In this document: piece by piece, positions 25,619 through 35,900 of the stretch
Layout: every line of letters starts with the position of its first letter
Position numbering within the stretch: the first letter of the stretch is position 1
Made by a program: the position numbers and the translations under genes
The notes under the pieces: model-generated
What the model was told of the DNA's origin: nothing
What the model saw: only the letters and a program-made list of their open reading frames with translations
Database searches by the model: none
Assembly (NCBI RefSeq): GCF_023476645.1
Contig: NZ_JAMCOJ010000001.1
Coordinates: 806,001-870,000 of the forward strand
Direction of reading: 5' to 3'
Length of the DNA stretch: 64,000 bases
Source: Cellulophaga sp. 20_2_10
Lineage (GTDB): Bacteria; Bacteroidota; Bacteroidia; Flavobacteriales; Flavobacteriaceae

Positions 25619-28471
25619 TTAGTCTTTTAATATTTCATCAGGATTTAATAATTCTGGCTCACCATAACCTAACTTATCTAGATTTTTAAGCTGTGTTTTA
25701 GCATCACCTACAATTAAGTAAATCATTTTATCAGGATTAACATACTCGTCTACTAACGCTTTTACATCTTCTACAGACATGTTTTTTACCCCTTGCTCCC
25801 TTTGCTTAGCATAATCTACAGGATAATTATAAGTACTAATATTAAGTAGCATATTTAATTTAGAGTCCATAGTTTCAAAAGCTCTTGCATTACTCTTTAT
25901 CATGTATCCTTTAGACACATCTAAATCGTTTTGGTTGTAACCTTTGCTGTAATTATTAAAAATATCCTTAATTAATTGTGAAGCCTCATAAGTTACATTT
26001 GTACGTACACCACTAGAAACTGTAAACAAACCTGCAGTTTTATCTCCACTAAAGCTAGAGCGTACTCCGTATGTATATCCTTTACCCTCTCTAAGCTCTT
26101 GTGTTAATTGAGAAGCAAAACTACCACCTCCCAATCTATAGTTCATTACCTGTGCTGGGTAATAATCTTTATCTGTAGCTGCTATTGCAGGTGCTCCAAA
26201 CAAAAGAACAGATTGCTTAGCATCTGGTACATTGTAAAAATATACTTTAGATTTCTCTGGAGTTTTAGCTGCTATAACCGTTGGCACATTCACATCTTTC
26301 TTTTCCCATTTTGTATTTAACGTTTCTAAAGATGCCGTTACATTTGCAGTTGTAATATCTCCTACAATATGAAAGCTAGCGACTGTTGGCGATACATTAG
26401 CTTTGTAATAGTTTTGTAAATCTTCTAATGTTATTGCCTTTACAGATGCCGTTGTACCAGCATTGTTATTCGCTAAAATATTGTCTTTGCCATAAAGTAC
26501 TTTAGAAAACTCATCCCTAGCAATACTATTAGGGTTTGCTTGTGCTCTTTGCAACTGGCTAATAGTACTTTGTTTTAAAAGTGCAAACTCTTTAGCATCC
26601 CAACGTGTTTCTAAAATAATTTCATTTACAAGCTCCATTACTTTAGTGTAGTTTTTAGCTAAACTATTACCAGATATTGTAATATACTGGTCGTTGGCAG
26701 ATGCATTAATACTTGCTCCTAAACTCTCTATTGCATTCTCTAACTCTTCTGGTGTTTTATTTTTTGTTCCTTTAGTTAACATAGAAGCTACTAAATTAGA
26801 AACACCAATTTTATTTTTATCTTCTAACAACATACCACCATTAATTTTAATACTAAACTGTACTAATGGCACTTCGTTATTTTCTATACCAAAAACCTTA
26901 ATACCAGAAGAAAGTTCTTCTTTGTATACATCTGGGACTTTTACATCTGGACTAGATCCGTATGGCGGCTCTATACTACGATCAAAACTAGAAGGAGTTT
27001 TCTCATAAGTAGCAGCAATGCTAGGATCAAAACTACTTTCCTTACCTTCTACTATTTGCTCTTCTACAACCTCAGCTTTTGTAGAGCCTTCTAAAACCAA
27101 AGATGCTTGCCCTTTTGGCACTGCACTTACTGCAATAAAGTTTTTACCTTTTACATACGTATTATACACGCGCATAACATCTTCTTTTGTTACTGCTAGA
27201 ATGTTTTTTACATCTTCACTAACGTAACCAGGATCACCTGCAAATATTTCGTATTGCGCCAACTGAAACCCTTTACCCAATACACTAGAAAGTGAATTGT
27301 AAAAATCTGTTTCTTGTCCTGCTTTAATTCTACTTATATCTGCATCAGAAATACCCTCTTTTTCAAACGTAGCAAATGCTTCTTGTATAGCACTATTCAC
27401 TTTTGATAACTCTGTAGTATCAAAAGCAGTAACAGATAATGTTAACTCGCCCGCAAGTTCTGATGAGTAATTATACATACGTACAAAATCTGTAAGTTGC
27501 TTTTCCTCTACTAATGTCTTGTATAAAGGGGCTTTTTTTCCTGAAGATAAATAAGACGTTAATACATCTAATGCATAGGCATCTTTATCAAACTCTGGTA
27601 CAGAAGGCCACGTTAAAGATAATTGTGGTAAACGAGCAAAGTTATCTTCATAATACAACTTTTTAGTTTCTGCCAATGTAACAGGTTGTTTCTCTAGAGC
27701 AGGAATTGCGTCTCCTTTTTTAATTTCGTTAAAATATTTTTTTACCCACGCTTTTGCTTGGTCCTTATCAAAATCACCCGCAATAGTTAGTGTTACGTTA
27801 TTAGGAACATACCATTTATTATAAAAGTCTTTTACATCTTGTAATGTAGCATTTTGCAAATCTTCTAAAGACCCAATAACCGTCCAGCTATACGGGTGAC
27901 CTTCTGGATATAATGCTTTTGTTTGCACATAATTTACGTGCCCGTAAGGATTGTTATCTACACGTTGCCTTTTTTCATTCTTTACAACTTCTTTTTCCTT
28001 AGCTAAAACAGGGTCTGTAACTGTATTAATAAAGTAACCAAGTTTATCTGCCTCTGCCCAAATCATTTTTTCTAAGGCATCTTTAGGAACAGTTTGGTAG
28101 TAATTTGTACGGTCTCTACTCGTAGATCCGTTTGCTCCAGAACCGCCGATACGTGCACTCATTTTATCTAAACCACCTTTACCAAGGTTTTCAGATTCTA
28201 AAAACAATAAATGTTCAAATAAGTGAGCAAAACCTGTTCTACCTACTTTTTCACGAGCAGAACCAACGTGACTAGTTAAAGCCACTGCCACAACAGGATC
28301 TGACCTATCAATATGAAAAATAACTTGTAAACCATTATCTAAAGTAAATTTTTCATATTCTACTTTAAATTCTGTTTTTGCTATTTCTTCTGTTTTCTGT
28401 TCCGGTTTCTCTTTACAAGAGACTACAAACAACACGGCTAATGCTGCTAAAAAAGGTTTCATTTTTCTCAT
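25619..28471 (-). CDS. M16 family metallopeptidase lipoprotein, two fused M16 units
   Basis: A 950-aa lipoprotein (lipobox FVVSC, Cys19) made of two pitrilysin-like halves. The N-terminal half is catalytic: inverted zinc motif HLFEH at 83-87, with the third ligand in the VVKNEKRQR segment near residue 166 and the NPYGHVNY segment after it. The C-terminal half, from about residue 515 (VPDVYKEELSSGIKVFG), lacks HXXEH but keeps the RLGGGSFASQLTQELREGKGYTYG motif that closes the substrate chamber. It probably degrades peptides in the periplasm. It lies 37 bp after a DinB-like gene on the same strand and is likely co-transcribed. Confidence 0.92.
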   Translation of the reverse strand: MRKMKPFLAALAVLFVVSCKEKPEQKTEEIAKTEFKVEYEKFTLDNGLQVIFHIDRSDPVVAVALTSHVGSAREKVGRTGFAHLFEHLLFLESENLGKGGLDKMSARIGGSGANGSTSRDRTNYYQTVPKDALEKMIWAEADKLGYFINTVTDPVLAKEKEVVKNEKRQRVDNNPYGHVNYVQTKALYPEGHPYSWTVIGSLEDLQNATLQDVKDFYNKWYVPNNVTLTIAGDFDKDQAKAWVKKYFNEIKKGDAIPALEKQPVTLAETKKLYYEDNFARLPQLSLTWPSVPEFDKDAYALDVLTSYLSSGKKAPLYKTLVEEKQLTDFVRMYNYSSELAGELTLSVTAFDTTELSKVNSAIQEAFATFEKEGISDADISRIKAGQETDFYNSLSSVLGKGFQLAQYEIFAGDPGYVSEDVKNILAVTKEDVMRVYNTYVKGKNFIAVSAVPKGQASLVLEGSTKAEVVEEQIVEGKESSFDPSIAATYEKTPSSFDRSIEPPYGSSPDVKVPDVYKEELSSGIKVFGIENNEVPLVQFSIKINGGMLLEDKNKIGVSNLVASMLTKGTKNKTPEELENAIESLGASINASANDQYITISGNSLAKNYTKVMELVNEIILETRWDAKEFALLKQSTISQLQRAQANPNSIARDEFSKVLYGKDNILANNNAGTTASVKAITLEDLQNYYKANVSPTVASFHIVGDITTANVTASLETLNTKWEKKDVNVPTVIAAKTPEKSKVYFYNVPDAKQSVLLFGAPAIAATDKDYYPAQVMNYRLGGGSFASQLTQELREGKGYTYGVRSSFSGDKTAGLFTVSSGVRTNVTYEASQLIKDIFNNYSKGYNQNDLDVSKGYMIKSNARAFETMDSKLNMLLNISTYNYPVDYAKQREQGVKNMSVEDVKALVDEYVNPDKMIYLIVGDAKTQLKNLDKLGYGEPELLNPDEILKD

Positions 28472-28508
28472 TTTTTTTATTGATGAATTAGTTTTTAGTT
28501 AAGTGTAA

Positions 28509-29087
28509 TTATTTTTTAGTTCCCATTAATACATTTACACCTTTTGGCATTGGATTACCAGATGTTCTGCGCATTACTACTATTTGTCCGCTATGCCAAA
28601 TGGCATCTGTAATGGGTCCGTTTATAGCATTCCAAAACGGAAGTTTAAATTTTTCATTAAAAACCAACTCGTGCTCTTTTAGGTCAGTTGCATTTTTTAA
28701 AATATCACTAGCTTTTTTAAAATTTTCTAGTGTTTGCTTTCTTTTTTGTTCAAACGTTAGCTCTTGATTCTTATCTTCGTCAACCTTTAAACTTGTAGTT
28801 TTTAAAATCATTTTAGACAAACCATAAATATGATCTACAGTTTCTCCTGTACTTCTACCCTCTTCATTTGGCTTATATGTTAAATCTTCTGATCGTAAGC
28901 CTTCTGTTGCCCAATAATACCTAAAACCCAAAGCATCTATAGTTCTGGCTGCTACTGTACCTGCTGTAAAATTTTCTGGGGCGTCTGGTATTTGGTAATA
29001 AGGTAAGTCTTGCGCAGACTGCTCTTGCGCATTTGCAGACATCATAATCATTAGGGTTAAAACAATGAAGGTATATGTACGTTGCAT
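28509..29087 (-). CDS. Exported DinB-superfamily protein
   Basis: A 192-aa protein with a signal peptide (MMSANAQ, cleavage near residue 20). The mature part looks like a DinB-type four-helix bundle: a His in STGETVDHIYGLSKM and a His in AIWHSGQIVVMRR, with only two of the usual three metal-binding His clearly seen. Function unknown. It is the first gene of a two-gene unit with the M16 peptidase. It is only distantly similar to the Tat-exported DinB-like protein at 2770. Confidence 0.72.
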   Translation of the reverse strand: MQRTYTFIVLTLMIMMSANAQEQSAQDLPYYQIPDAPENFTAGTVAARTIDALGFRYYWATEGLRSEDLTYKPNEEGRSTGETVDHIYGLSKMILKTTSLKVDEDKNQELTFEQKRKQTLENFKKASDILKNATDLKEHELVFNEKFKLPFWNAINGPITDAIWHSGQIVVMRRTSGNPMPKGVNVLMGTKK

Positions 29088-29155
29088 GTATTTTTATTTA
29101 ATTTTGGATATAAATATACATTAAACTTTATAGTAAAATATCACCCTATTAAAAA

Positions 29156-29508
29156 ATGAAAACAAAACCAGAGTTCTATTTTAAAAATACTATAGAATGA
29201 TTAGAGTGGTTACGCGACTACCAAAAAATTAGTTTTGGAATTTATATCATGTGAGATAAGATAAATCACGAAAAAGAAAGTATGCTTTGGATAGATGCTA
29301 TAGAAAGTGGAGTTATACCCGCAAACCCGCAATTAGATTTTACTAAAAACCTTACTGCTTTTAGTACTTACAACAACCTTGTGCCATTATACAAAAAAAA
29401 CAATATGTACAGTAACTAAATCAAGCTAAAAGAGAAGAAGCTAAACAAAAAAGAATCGCAGAGATTCTAAAACTCTACGATTCTAATATAAAATCTAAAT
29501 ATGTATAA
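29156..29508 (+). pseudogene. Decayed YdeI/OmpD-associated (DUF1801-type) gene
   Basis: Reading from ATG 29156 gives KPEFYFKNTIE, then stop, LEWLRDYQKISFGIYIM, then stop, DKINHEKESMLWIDAIESG, a stop after NNMYSN, and finally, in the next frame, NQAKREEAKQKRIAEILKLYD to a stop at 29508. The start (xKPEFFKN...LRDWL), the central WIDxI and the AKREExxxRI tail are hallmarks of YdeI-family proteins. At least three in-frame stops, an internal deletion and a frameshift show that it is no longer functional. It fills the whole gap between the DinB-like gene and the AAA+ gene. Confidence 0.8.
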
Positions 29509-29512
29509 TTAC

Positions 29513-30979
29513 TTATAACCCGCTTATATAATTACTGTACGGATCTTTAAATTGTATGCCTTCTGTAAATCTGTATTTACTTAATTGCTTAAATTGTACC
29601 AAGCCCCAAAGTATAAACTCTTTTACAAAATAGCTTTCTTCTTTTTTTAATTTTGGTTGATGTGCTCCTAGCAAATCATCTAACGGAGATACAGCATCTA
29701 ACATATTTGTATATTCTTTATCACTTAGATCGTCTAAAAGCTCAAAACCAGCTTCGTTATTAAAGAACCAAGAAACTACATCGTCATACGGACTAGCATC
29801 TTCTTGCTTTTTAAGTTTTTCAATCTTAGGAAAATACTCTACAAATAATGTTTGTACCGCTTCACCTATTAAATTATAGGCAACACTTGCTGCTCCTTCT
29901 TGTTCGCCTTCGTAAACCAATTCTACTTTACCTGTTATCGCTGGTATAATACCAATAAAGTCACTTAGTCTAACTGTTGTTTTATTTTCTCCGTTTTTTA
30001 AAGCTCTAAGTTCTGCTGTACTTAATAAGTTTTCAAAAGCAGTAATACTAAGTCTAGCACTTACTCCACTTTTTGCATCTATATATTCACTTTTACGTGC
30101 TTCAAAAACAATTTGTTCTAAAAGATCTTTAGCTAAATCTGGCACTAAAATAGCGTCTGACTGTCTGCTATCTAATTTAGCTTCCTGTGCCGTAATAATT
30201 TTAGCCGTTTCTATATCTTCTGGGTAATGCGTAAGAATCTGCGATCCTATTCTATCTTTTAAAGGAGTAACAATACTACCCCGATTTGTATAATCCTCAG
30301 GGTTTGCTGTAAATACAAACTGCATATCTAGGGGCAATCGTAATTTAAAACCTCTTATTTGTATATCGCCCTCTTGTAAAATATTAAACAAAGCAACTTG
30401 TATTCTTGCTTGTAGATCTGGCAACTCATTAATAACAAAAATACAACGATTGGCACGCGGTATCATCCCGTAATGTATTACTCTATCATCTGCATAACTT
30501 AATTTTAAGTTTGCTGCTTTTATAGGATCTACATCTCCAATAATATCTGCTACAGTAACATCTGGCGTTGCTAATTTCTCTGCAAAACGTTCACTTCTAT
30601 GCATCCAAGTAATAGGTGTATTATCACCTTCTTCTTTTATTAACTCTACTGCATATCTAGAAATTGGTTGTAATGGGTCATCATTTATTTCAGATCCTTT
30701 TACAACCGGTATATACTCATCTAATAAATTAAGCATTAGTCTAGCCAAACGTGTTTTTGCTTGTCCACGTAAACCTAATAAGTTAATGTTGTGTCTAGAA
30801 AGTATAGCTCGTTCTAATTCTGGTATTACTGTATTTTGGTACCCGTGGATACCAGTAAACGTTGCTTCTTTATTTTTAATTTTCTCTATTAAATTATCTC
30901 TTAACTCGTCTTTTATAGACTTGCTTTGGTATCCGGCTTTTTTTAATTCGCCTAGTGTTTTAATTGTATCTATTTTCAT
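29513..30979 (-). CDS. MoxR/Mg-chelatase-like AAA+ ATPase
   Basis: A 488-aa AAA+ protein. The Walker A region reads GLRGQAKTRLARL (near residues 89-101), a variant in which the usual GK[ST] is AKT, and the Walker B-like strand is CIFVINELPDL rather than xxDE. Other AAA+ elements are present: IPRANRCIF, ILQEGDIQIRG, FVFTANPEDYTNRGSIVTPLKDRIGS and ITAFENLLSTAELRAL. The family resembles ChlI/BchI and works with VWA-domain partners. The partner gene lies 89 bp upstream on the same strand, so the two probably form a chaperone-like remodelling complex with an unknown target. Confidence 0.85.
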   Translation of the reverse strand: MKIDTIKTLGELKKAGYQSKSIKDELRDNLIEKIKNKEATFTGIHGYQNTVIPELERAILSRHNINLLGLRGQAKTRLARLMLNLLDEYIPVVKGSEINDDPLQPISRYAVELIKEEGDNTPITWMHRSERFAEKLATPDVTVADIIGDVDPIKAANLKLSYADDRVIHYGMIPRANRCIFVINELPDLQARIQVALFNILQEGDIQIRGFKLRLPLDMQFVFTANPEDYTNRGSIVTPLKDRIGSQILTHYPEDIETAKIITAQEAKLDSRQSDAILVPDLAKDLLEQIVFEARKSEYIDAKSGVSARLSITAFENLLSTAELRALKNGENKTTVRLSDFIGIIPAITGKVELVYEGEQEGAASVAYNLIGEAVQTLFVEYFPKIEKLKKQEDASPYDDVVSWFFNNEAGFELLDDLSDKEYTNMLDAVSPLDDLLGAHQPKLKKEESYFVKEFILWGLVQFKQLSKYRFTEGIQFKDPYSNYISGL

Positions 30980-31068
30980 ATTTTATTTTTAGAAATGAGG
31001 TTAATAGATTTAAGAAAACCGACTTGATTATAATTATCTTTTTTCTTAACGCTACGCTCTTAATTCTT

Positions 31069-32196
31069 TTATCCTTTAATTCGTTTTTTTCTATTGGTTT
31101 CGTAATCTTCAAAAATCATTTCTCCCAATCCTTTTAAACCAGTATAAAATGCTTTTCCTTGGTTTGCTTGGGTAAATGCCTTTACAAATTGCATTAAATA
31201 CGGGTCTTGCGCAATCATAAACGTAGTTATAGGTATGTGCAACTTTCTTGCTTGTTGTGCCATTCCGTAACACTTATTAATAATATCCTCGTCTAGACCA
31301 ACACTATTTTTATAGTATGTACCATCTGGCATTTGCAAACAACTAGGTTTACCATCTGTAATCATAAAAATTTGTTTGTTGGTATTACGTTTTCTTCGCA
31401 GTAAATCCATTGCCAACTGCAAACCAGCAACAGTATTGGTATGGTATGGTCCTACTTGTAAGTATGGTAAGTCGGCTATTTTAATAGGCCAAGCATCATT
31501 ACCAAAAACAAGAATATCTAAGGTATCTTTTGGGTAACGCGTAGTTATTAACTCTGCCAAGGCCATAGCAACTTTTTTGGCTGGTGTAATACGGTCTTCC
31601 CCATAGAGAATCATGCTATGACTAATATCTATCATAAGCACCGTACTCATTTGTGATTTATGCATTGTTTCTTCAACCACCAAATCATCTTCAGTTAAAT
31701 TAAAATCATCAATACCATTATTAATTTGCGCGTTTCGTAAACTCTCCGTCATAGATACTTTATCTAAAGCATCTCCAAATTGGTAATTTCTAAAATCTCC
31801 AGTATGCTCATCTCCTGCACCTACACCTTTGCTTTTATGGTTCCCTGAACCGCTACGCTTAATTTTACCAAAAATCTGATCTAGTGCTGCCTGGCGTATA
31901 GCTCTTTCTGTTTTAGCCGTAATAGCAGTACCATTAGTACCATCTGGTTTTATTTCTTCTTTTATATACCCTTTAGCTTTAAGGTCTTCTATAAAATCGT
32001 CTATGGTATAGTCTTCTGTAGTAAGTTTATATTCTTTATCTAACTCCCGCAACCAATCTATAGCTTCATCAAAATCTCCAGATGTATGTGTAATAAGCTC
32101 TTTAAATATATCAAAAAGCTTTTCAAACGGAGTTTGTGAAGGGGCTTTGTATTCTTTAAAAACAAAACCTTTTCTGTTTATTTTATCATTCTTCAT
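31069..32196 (-). CDS. VWA-domain protein, partner of the AAA+ ATPase
   Basis: A 375-aa cytoplasmic protein with a C-terminal von Willebrand A domain (about residues 175-365). The MIDAS metal site is intact: DISHSM, a conserved Thr in the HTNTVAGLQLAMDLL segment, and the Asp of ITDGKPS. The N-terminal part is helical and charged, with a basic, glycine-containing linker KRSGSGNHKSKGVGAGDEHTG. As with ChlD and CbbO/NorD proteins, it should present a substrate to the AAA+ ring encoded next. First gene of the pair. Confidence 0.87.
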   Translation of the reverse strand: MKNDKINRKGFVFKEYKAPSQTPFEKLFDIFKELITHTSGDFDEAIDWLRELDKEYKLTTEDYTIDDFIEDLKAKGYIKEEIKPDGTNGTAITAKTERAIRQAALDQIFGKIKRSGSGNHKSKGVGAGDEHTGDFRNYQFGDALDKVSMTESLRNAQINNGIDDFNLTEDDLVVEETMHKSQMSTVLMIDISHSMILYGEDRITPAKKVAMALAELITTRYPKDTLDILVFGNDAWPIKIADLPYLQVGPYHTNTVAGLQLAMDLLRRKRNTNKQIFMITDGKPSCLQMPDGTYYKNSVGLDEDIINKCYGMAQQARKLHIPITTFMIAQDPYLMQFVKAFTQANQGKAFYTGLKGLGEMIFEDYETNRKKRIKG

Positions 32197-32351
32197 ACAA
32201 GTATAAAAATACGGATTTTTGAGTTAAACATTGGTTTTCAGAAATGAAATTATATTAAATGTTTGCTAAATAACAGAACGCTTTGTTAACATATTATTAT
32301 GAAATTTTGATAGAGTTTTCATTATTTTCGGAAACTTTAAATAAGTTCCTA

Positions 32352-32912
32352 TTGAAAATAAAAATTAATAAGCTTGCGAAAAGCACTCGTTTATACAGAA
32401 AATTACATAAAACAATAGCAATTGTCTTGGTGTTTTTTATTCTACTTATAAGTGTTACAGGTGCCTTACTTGCCTGGAAAAAAGAACTTTATTTACAGCC
32501 ACCAACATCTAAAATAGCGCACAATAATAAAGCGCTTGTTCCTTTAGAAATAATAGAACAAAATGCTATTGCCTATATAGACTCTTTGCAACTCTCTACT
32601 ACAATTAACAGAATAGACTACAGGCCTACAAAAGGCATTGCTAAAGTTAGTTTCGAAGATCACTTTACGGAACTACAAATAAACTGTTACACTGGTAAAA
32701 TTGTATCCGCAAAGCAGCGTACAGATACTATTATAGAAATGATACACGATGGGTCTATTCTAGATTTTTTAATAAAGAATAATACCTCTGCATTTAAACT
32801 CTTTTACTCATCCATAATAGCTCTAGGCCTTATATTTATAAGTGTAAGTGGAATTATACTTTGGATAAACCCTAAGAAAATAAAAAAAATTAAATCTACT
32901 GACAATCAATAA
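32352..32912 (+). CDS. PepSY-associated membrane protein
   Basis: About 186 aa, with an N-terminal membrane helix (TIAIVLVFFILLISVTGALLAWK), a PepSY-like extracytoplasmic domain (NRIDYRPTKGIAKVSFEDHFTELQINCYTGKIV) and a C-terminal helix (SSIIALGLIFISVSGIILWI). PepSY-TM proteins are often linked to iron or redox processes, but no partner is seen here. The frame is open from a TTG at 32283, but TTG 32352 (MKIKINKLAKSTRLYRKLHK) directly before the basic region is the better start. The element TATTTTCG at 32323-32330 is a candidate -7 box. Confidence 0.78.
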   Translation: MKIKINKLAKSTRLYRKLHKTIAIVLVFFILLISVTGALLAWKKELYLQPPTSKIAHNNKALVPLEIIEQNAIAYIDSLQLSTTINRIDYRPTKGIAKVSFEDHFTELQINCYTGKIVSAKQRTDTIIEMIHDGSILDFLIKNNTSAFKLFYSSIIALGLIFISVSGIILWINPKKIKKIKSTDNQ

Positions 32913-32960
32913 AATAACTCACAAATACCTATTTTTAAACCAAACTAAGATCAACTAAAA

Positions 32961-35900
32961 ATGAAAAAACTACACTCACTTTTATTCTTTTTTACCGTCT
33001 TGTGCCTTTCTGCACAAGATTTTAAAATGGACTATGTACAAGATTTAAAACCTAGAAATATTGGCCCCGGAGGTATGAGCGGCCGTGTAACTGCCATTGA
33101 TGCAGTACATACCAATCCTGATATTATTTATGCCGGTACAGCTTCTGGTGGATTATGGAAGTCTACTTCTGGTGGTATAAAATGGGATCCTATATTTGAT
33201 AAGGAAGTTACGGCTTCTGTTGGTGCTGTTGCTATACAACAAAGTAACCCATCTGTTATTTGGGTTGGTACAGGCGAAGGTAACCCAAGAAACAGTTTAA
33301 ATGGTGGTTACGGTATTTACAAATCTTTAGACGGTGGTAAAAACTGGTTGCCAATGGGCTTAGAAAAAACCAGACACATACACAGAATTGTAATAGACCC
33401 TACAAATCCAAATATAGTTTATGCTGGTGCAATTGGTTCTCCTTGGGGAGAACATCCAGAACGTGGTGTTTTTAAAACTATTGATGGCGGTGTTACTTGG
33501 AAAAAAATATTATTCACCAACAACAAATCTGGTGTTGCAGACTTGGTCATGGACCCTACAAACCCAAACAAGCTAATTGCTGCCATGTGGGAGCATAAAA
33601 GAGATCCTTGGTTTTTTAAATCTGGAGGTTCCGGCAGTGGTTTGTATATGACCCATGATGGCGGAGAAAACTGGAAAAAAATAACAGAAGAAGATGGTTT
33701 ACCTAAAGGTGAGCTAGGCCGTATTGGTATTGCTATTGCACGTAACAAACCAAATGTTGTTTATGCTTTAGTAGAAGCTAAAAAAAATGCACTATACAAA
33801 TCTGAAGATGGCGGATTTAAGTGGAAAAAAATTAATGATAAAGCCGATATAGGAAATAGACCTTTTTACTACTCAGAAATTTACGTAGATCCTAAAAACG
33901 AGAATAGAGTATATTCTGTTTTTACTTATATAAATGTATCTGAGGATGGAGGAAAAAACTTTAACCAATTAATGCCTGCTTATGGTGCAGATAATGGTGT
34001 GCACCCAGATCATCACGCGTGGTGGATACACCCTGAAAACGGAGAATTTATGATGGACGGTAATGATGGTGGATTAAACATTACCAAAGATGGCGGTAAA
34101 ACTTGGCGTTTTATTGGCAACTTACCTGTAGCTCAATTTTATCATATTAATGTAGATAATGAATTCCCTTATAATGTTTATGGTGGTATGCAAGACAATG
34201 GTTCTTGGCGTGGACCTGCTTTTGTTTGGAAATCTCAAGGGATACGTAACAGCTACTGGCAAGAAATTTCTTTTGGAGACGGCTTTGATGTTGTTCCAGA
34301 TTTAGATGATTCTCAGTACGGTTATACTATGAGTCAGCAAGGTTCTTTATCTAGATACGATTGGAAAACCGGTAACAACTACTCTGTAAAACCAACTTCA
34401 CCAGATGCAGAAACTAAATTACGTTTTAACTGGAACTCTGCAATTGGGCAAGATCCTTTTAACAACGCTACAGCCTATTTTGGTAGTCAGTTTGTTCATA
34501 AAACTACAGATAAAGGGTTAACGTGGACTGTAATCTCTCCAGATTTAACCACTAATGATCCTGAAAAACAAAAACAAAGTGAAAGTGGTGGTTTAACTAT
34601 GGATGCCACTGGTGCAGAGAATCATTGTACAATTTTAGTCATAGAGCCTTCTTCTGTAGAAAAAGATATGCTATGGATTGGTACAGATGATGGCCGTGTA
34701 CACATAACACAAAACGGCGGCACTACTTGGACAGACGTTACTAAAAACGTTAAAGGTTTACCAGAAGGCAGTTGGATACCACAAATTAAAGCATCAAACA
34801 AAAACAAAGGAGAAGCGTTACTTATTGCCAACGATTATAGAAGATTTAATTACACACCTTATGTATACAGAACAAGAAATTACGGTAAAACGTGGACAAG
34901 AATTGTAGATGAAAACGATGTTAAGAGTTATGCTTTAGCTATTATTGAAGATCCAGAAACACCAAACTTATTGTTTTTAGGTACAGATGATGGATTATAT
35001 GTTTCCTTTGATGCTGGTAGTAAATGGCAAAAATGGACAGAAGGTTTCCCTACTGTATCTACAAAAGATTTAGTTATACACCCTAGAGAGCACGATCTTG
35101 TTATTGGTACTTTTGGTAGAGCTGCTTGGGTTTTAGATGATATTAGACCACTAAGAGCTATAGCTAAAGACAAAACTTTACTTTCTAAAGATGTTGTTTT
35201 ATTTACACCTCCTACAGCATACCAAGCTGCATACCAACAACCAACCGGAAGCAGATTTGGTGCAGACGCCTTGTTTAATGGCGAAAACAAAAAAGGTGGT
35301 GCCATGCTAACGTATTTCTACAAGAAAAAAGAAAAAGTAGAAAAGCCAGAAGCTACTAAAGATAAAAAAGATGACAAAGATGATTCTCTTGCTAAAAAAG
35401 ATGGCGTTGTTTCTAAAGATTCTTTACATTTTCAGTTTTATAATGGTGATGATTTAATACGTACTATTAAAATTAAAGCTCCTAAAAAGACAGGATTACA
35501 ACGTTACTACTGGAATATGACGGAAAAAGGTCCAGAAAGACCATCGCGTAGCATAAAAAAATCGAAAAGAGAGCCTAGCGGACAAGGTGTAAAACCTGGC
35601 ACATACAAAGTGCAGTTAACATACGGTACAACTACAGCAGAGACAATGCTAATTGTAAAATCGGATCCAAGGTTAAATGTATCTTCTGCTGCTATTAATG
35701 ATGTTTATGCTGCCAACAATGTTTTAGCTAATTATACACAAACTGCTGCAGACGCTGTTAAACAATTGGTAGAAAGTAAAAATACAGCAACTAAATACAA
35801 AGCAGATTTATCTTTATTGGACAAAGAAAAATACAAAGAAGAGATAAAATTATCTACAGAAATTGTTAAAGAAATAGATAGTGTTATGGCTCTTTATTTA

